Shown: piece by piece, positions 7,397 to 8,597 of the stretch
How the letters are laid out: each line of letters begins with the position of its first letter
Numbering within the stretch: the stretch's first letter is position 1
From: a bacterium
GTDB taxonomy: Bacteria; Krumholzibacteriota; Krumholzibacteria; LZORAL124-64-63
DNA: 8,597 bases
Direction: 5' to 3'
Assembly: GCA_016873405.1 (NCBI GenBank)
Contig: VGXH01000058.1
Location: 1 to 8,597 of the forward strand
Program-made: the position numbers and the translations under genes
The notes under the pieces: generated by a model
What the model was told of the DNA's origin: nothing
The model's database searches: none
The model's input: the letters and a program-made list of their open reading frames with translations, nothing else

Positions 7397-7425
7397 ATTA
7401 TCGCGGATCGGTCGCGCGCTCGCAA
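7397..7425 (-). promoter_or_regulatory. Sigma70-like promoter for the SxtJ-carbamoyltransferase-DUF5989 operon
   Basis: Read on the minus strand, TTGCGA (7425-7420) and GATAAT (7402-7397) are 17 bp apart. Transcription would start near 7390, leaving a leader of about 59 nt that contains the inverted repeat at 7357-7378. It is the best -10 match on this strand within the 271-nt divergent region. Confidence 0.6.
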
Positions 7426-7484
7426 GGAAGCGGGGTCCGTGCGCGCCCCCGCCCTGACGGCCGGCCGACGGGAGACAGGAGTCA

Positions 7485-7514
7485 TTACCACGGGGCCGCG
7501 CGGGATGCTATCTT
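7485..7514 (+). promoter_or_regulatory. Possible extended -10 promoter for the rightmost SGNH gene
   Basis: TTACCA (7485-7490) and TATCTT (7509-7514) are 18 bp apart, and TG at 7506-7507 gives an extended -10. The start would be near 7521, with a leader of about 80 nt before ATG 7603. The leader contains a 10-bp palindrome CGGGATCCCG (7561-7570) of unknown meaning. The match is weaker than that of the minus-strand promoter. Confidence 0.4.
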
Positions 7515-7591
7515 GCCGCGGCGGCGCAAGCCCGGCCCAACCGGACGGCCTCGCCCGCAACGGGATCCCGGATACGCGGACCGCGTTCGAC

Positions 7592-7596
7592 AGGAG
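7592..7596 (+). promoter_or_regulatory. Ribosome binding site of the rightmost SGNH gene
   Basis: AGGAG lies 6 nt before ATG 7603. It is the most consensus-like site in the window and fixes the start of this partial gene. Confidence 0.65.
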
Positions 7597-7602
7597 TGCC
7601 GC

Positions 7603-8597
7603 ATGCGACGACTGGGGCTGTCCCTGGGCGCGATCGCGCTGACGCTCGCGCTGACCGAGGCGACGCTGCGCCTGACCGGTTTCGGGCTGGTGCGGCCGGA
7701 GCTGGCCTTCGGCGTCAACGCCAGGCAGGCGTTCGAGCGCGGGCAGTTCGCGGCCGATCGCCACCTGTTCTGGACGTTCGCGGGGCCGCCCGGCCCCGGC
7801 GACGAGGCGCTGGGCGCGGTGCGACCCGACCGCGAGATCGCGGCAGCGGTCCACCGGCCGCGCCTGCTGTTCCTGGGCGATTCCTGCACGCGTCTCGCCA
7901 TGGAAGGTCCCCCCTACCCGGGACGCCTGAAGGCCCTGCTCGCCGGGCGGGCCGAGGTCCTGACCGCCGCCGTGCCCGGCTACACCTCGCACCAGGGACT
8001 CGTCTGGCTGCGGCGACAGCTGCTGGCCGCGCGGCCCGATGTCGTCGTGGTCTACTTCGGCTGGAACGACCATTGGCGCACGATCGGCCTGACGGACCGG
8101 CAGTACGCAGCCTCGCTGTCGCCGCTGCGCCCGCGTCTGGCGGCGCTGTGGCGGCGCCCGCCCGCCGAAGCGCCCCTGCGCGTGCCGGCGGCCGATTACC
8201 GGGAGAACCTGGCGGCGATCGCGCGCGAGGCGGCGGCGGCGGGCTGTCGGGTCGTGTTCGTGCGGGCGCCCGAAGCCATCGGAACGGCCGCGCGGCAACG
8301 CCTGGCCGCGGCCGGTTACATCCGTCCGGACGACGACCCGTCGGCCTTGCACGCGGCGCACCTGGGCATCCTGGACGCGGTCGCGCGTGAGCAGGGCACC
8401 GCCGTGCTCGACGCCGCCTCGGTCTTCGCCGGTCTCGTCCCGCCGCGCCCGCTTCTGGAAGCCGACGGAATCCACCTGACGGGCGCCGGCCACCAGGTGA
8501 TGGCCGTCATCGTCGCCCAGAAGGTCCTGGGCGACGTGCTCCACCTGCTGGATGACACGCGTTCGGTCGAGGAAGTCGCCGCCGCCGCGGTCAAAAA
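7603..8597 (+). CDS. Membrane-anchored SGNH/GDSL-fold hydrolase (3' end outside the window)
   Basis: The open frame runs from ATG 7603 to the window edge without a stop, giving at least 331 residues. An N-terminal signal anchor (MRR, hydrophobic to about residue 17, then TEATLRLTG) is followed by a complete set of SGNH blocks: GDSCTR with nucleophile Ser94, Gly126 in AAVPGYTS, GWND with Gly153 and Asn155, and DGIH with Asp288 and His291. It therefore looks like a competent esterase or acyl-transfer enzyme facing the periplasm or cell surface. After the catalytic His some 40 more residues are present, so little beyond the fold should be missing. The gene is divergent from the SxtJ operon across a shared regulatory region; SGNH genes are frequent neighbours of this trio. 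It shares the anchor layout with the SGNH gene at 2014-3021 but is clearly diverged from it. The substrate is unknown; an O-acyl group on a glycan is a guess. Confidence 0.88.
   Translation, partial: MRRLGLSLGAIALTLALTEATLRLTGFGLVRPELAFGVNARQAFERGQFAADRHLFWTFAGPPGPGDEALGAVRPDREIAAAVHRPRLLFLGDSCTRLAMEGPPYPGRLKALLAGRAEVLTAAVPGYTSHQGLVWLRRQLLAARPDVVVVYFGWNDHWRTIGLTDRQYAASLSPLRPRLAALWRRPPAEAPLRVPAADYRENLAAIAREAAAAGCRVVFVRAPEAIGTAARQRLAAAGYIRPDDDPSALHAAHLGILDAVAREQGTAVLDAASVFAGLVPPRPLLEADGIHLTGAGHQVMAVIVAQKVLGDVLHLLDDTRSVEEVAAAAVK

Noticed and set aside
6778..8544. N-terminal extension of the carbamoyltransferase frame by almost 590 codons
   Set aside because: The frame is open only by chance; it runs antisense to the SGNH gene and through the SxtJ gene. 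Homology of the enzyme begins at the GTG at 6777, which has its own ribosome binding site.
1..8597. Search by eye for CRISPR arrays, tRNA or rRNA genes, insertion sequences and attachment sites
   Set aside because: I saw no regularly spaced repeats, cloverleaf-like segments, transposase-like products or terminal inverted repeats. The window is filled with the genes listed.

Overview
The window comes from a very GC-rich bacterium. Nearly every third codon position is G or C, starts include ATG, GTG and TTG, and sigma70-like promoters with about 17-bp spacers are visible. The cell plan is probably Gram-negative: there are signal-anchored SGNH proteins and a GT-C type membrane protein typical of lipid-linked surface glycan pathways. 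I cannot fix the phylum from the sequence. The layout fits genomes of uncultured high-GC lineages, but that is an impression and not a measurement.

Layout. (1) 34-1881 (+) is a membrane-bound hybrid histidine kinase with a C-terminal receiver domain and no visible partner. (2) 1930-2013 carries a good promoter (TTGCCG-N17-TATGAT) that drives a two-gene unit: an N-terminally anchored SGNH-fold protein (2014-3021) and, 2 nt later, a polytopic GT-C-like putative glycosyltransferase (3024-4757). (3) On the minus strand, converging on that unit with only 14 bp between, is a compact three-gene operon read from right to left: an SxtJ-type membrane protein (7331-6774), a NodU/CmcH/SxtI-type O-carbamoyltransferase (6777-4948, GTGA start/stop overlap) and a 54-residue single-pass DUF5989/SxtK-type protein (4936-4772). 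(4) 7332-7602 is a divergent regulatory region with one promoter on each strand and a 9-bp-arm hairpin in the minus-strand leader. (5) 7603-8597 (+) is a second SGNH-fold protein, cut by the window end.

How the genes may work together. The carbamoyltransferase with its two small membrane companions is the same trio as sxtI/sxtJ/sxtK of cyanobacterial saxitoxin clusters. Here none of the other saxitoxin genes is present, and the neighbours are SGNH proteins and a glycosyltransferase-like membrane protein. The most economical reading (inference) is a membrane-associated decoration module that carbamoylates, and possibly esterifies or de-esterifies, a surface glycan or lipid-linked saccharide. 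The trio is known but its two small proteins have no established function, so this is the most interesting part of the window. The kinase at the left edge has no evident functional link to it.
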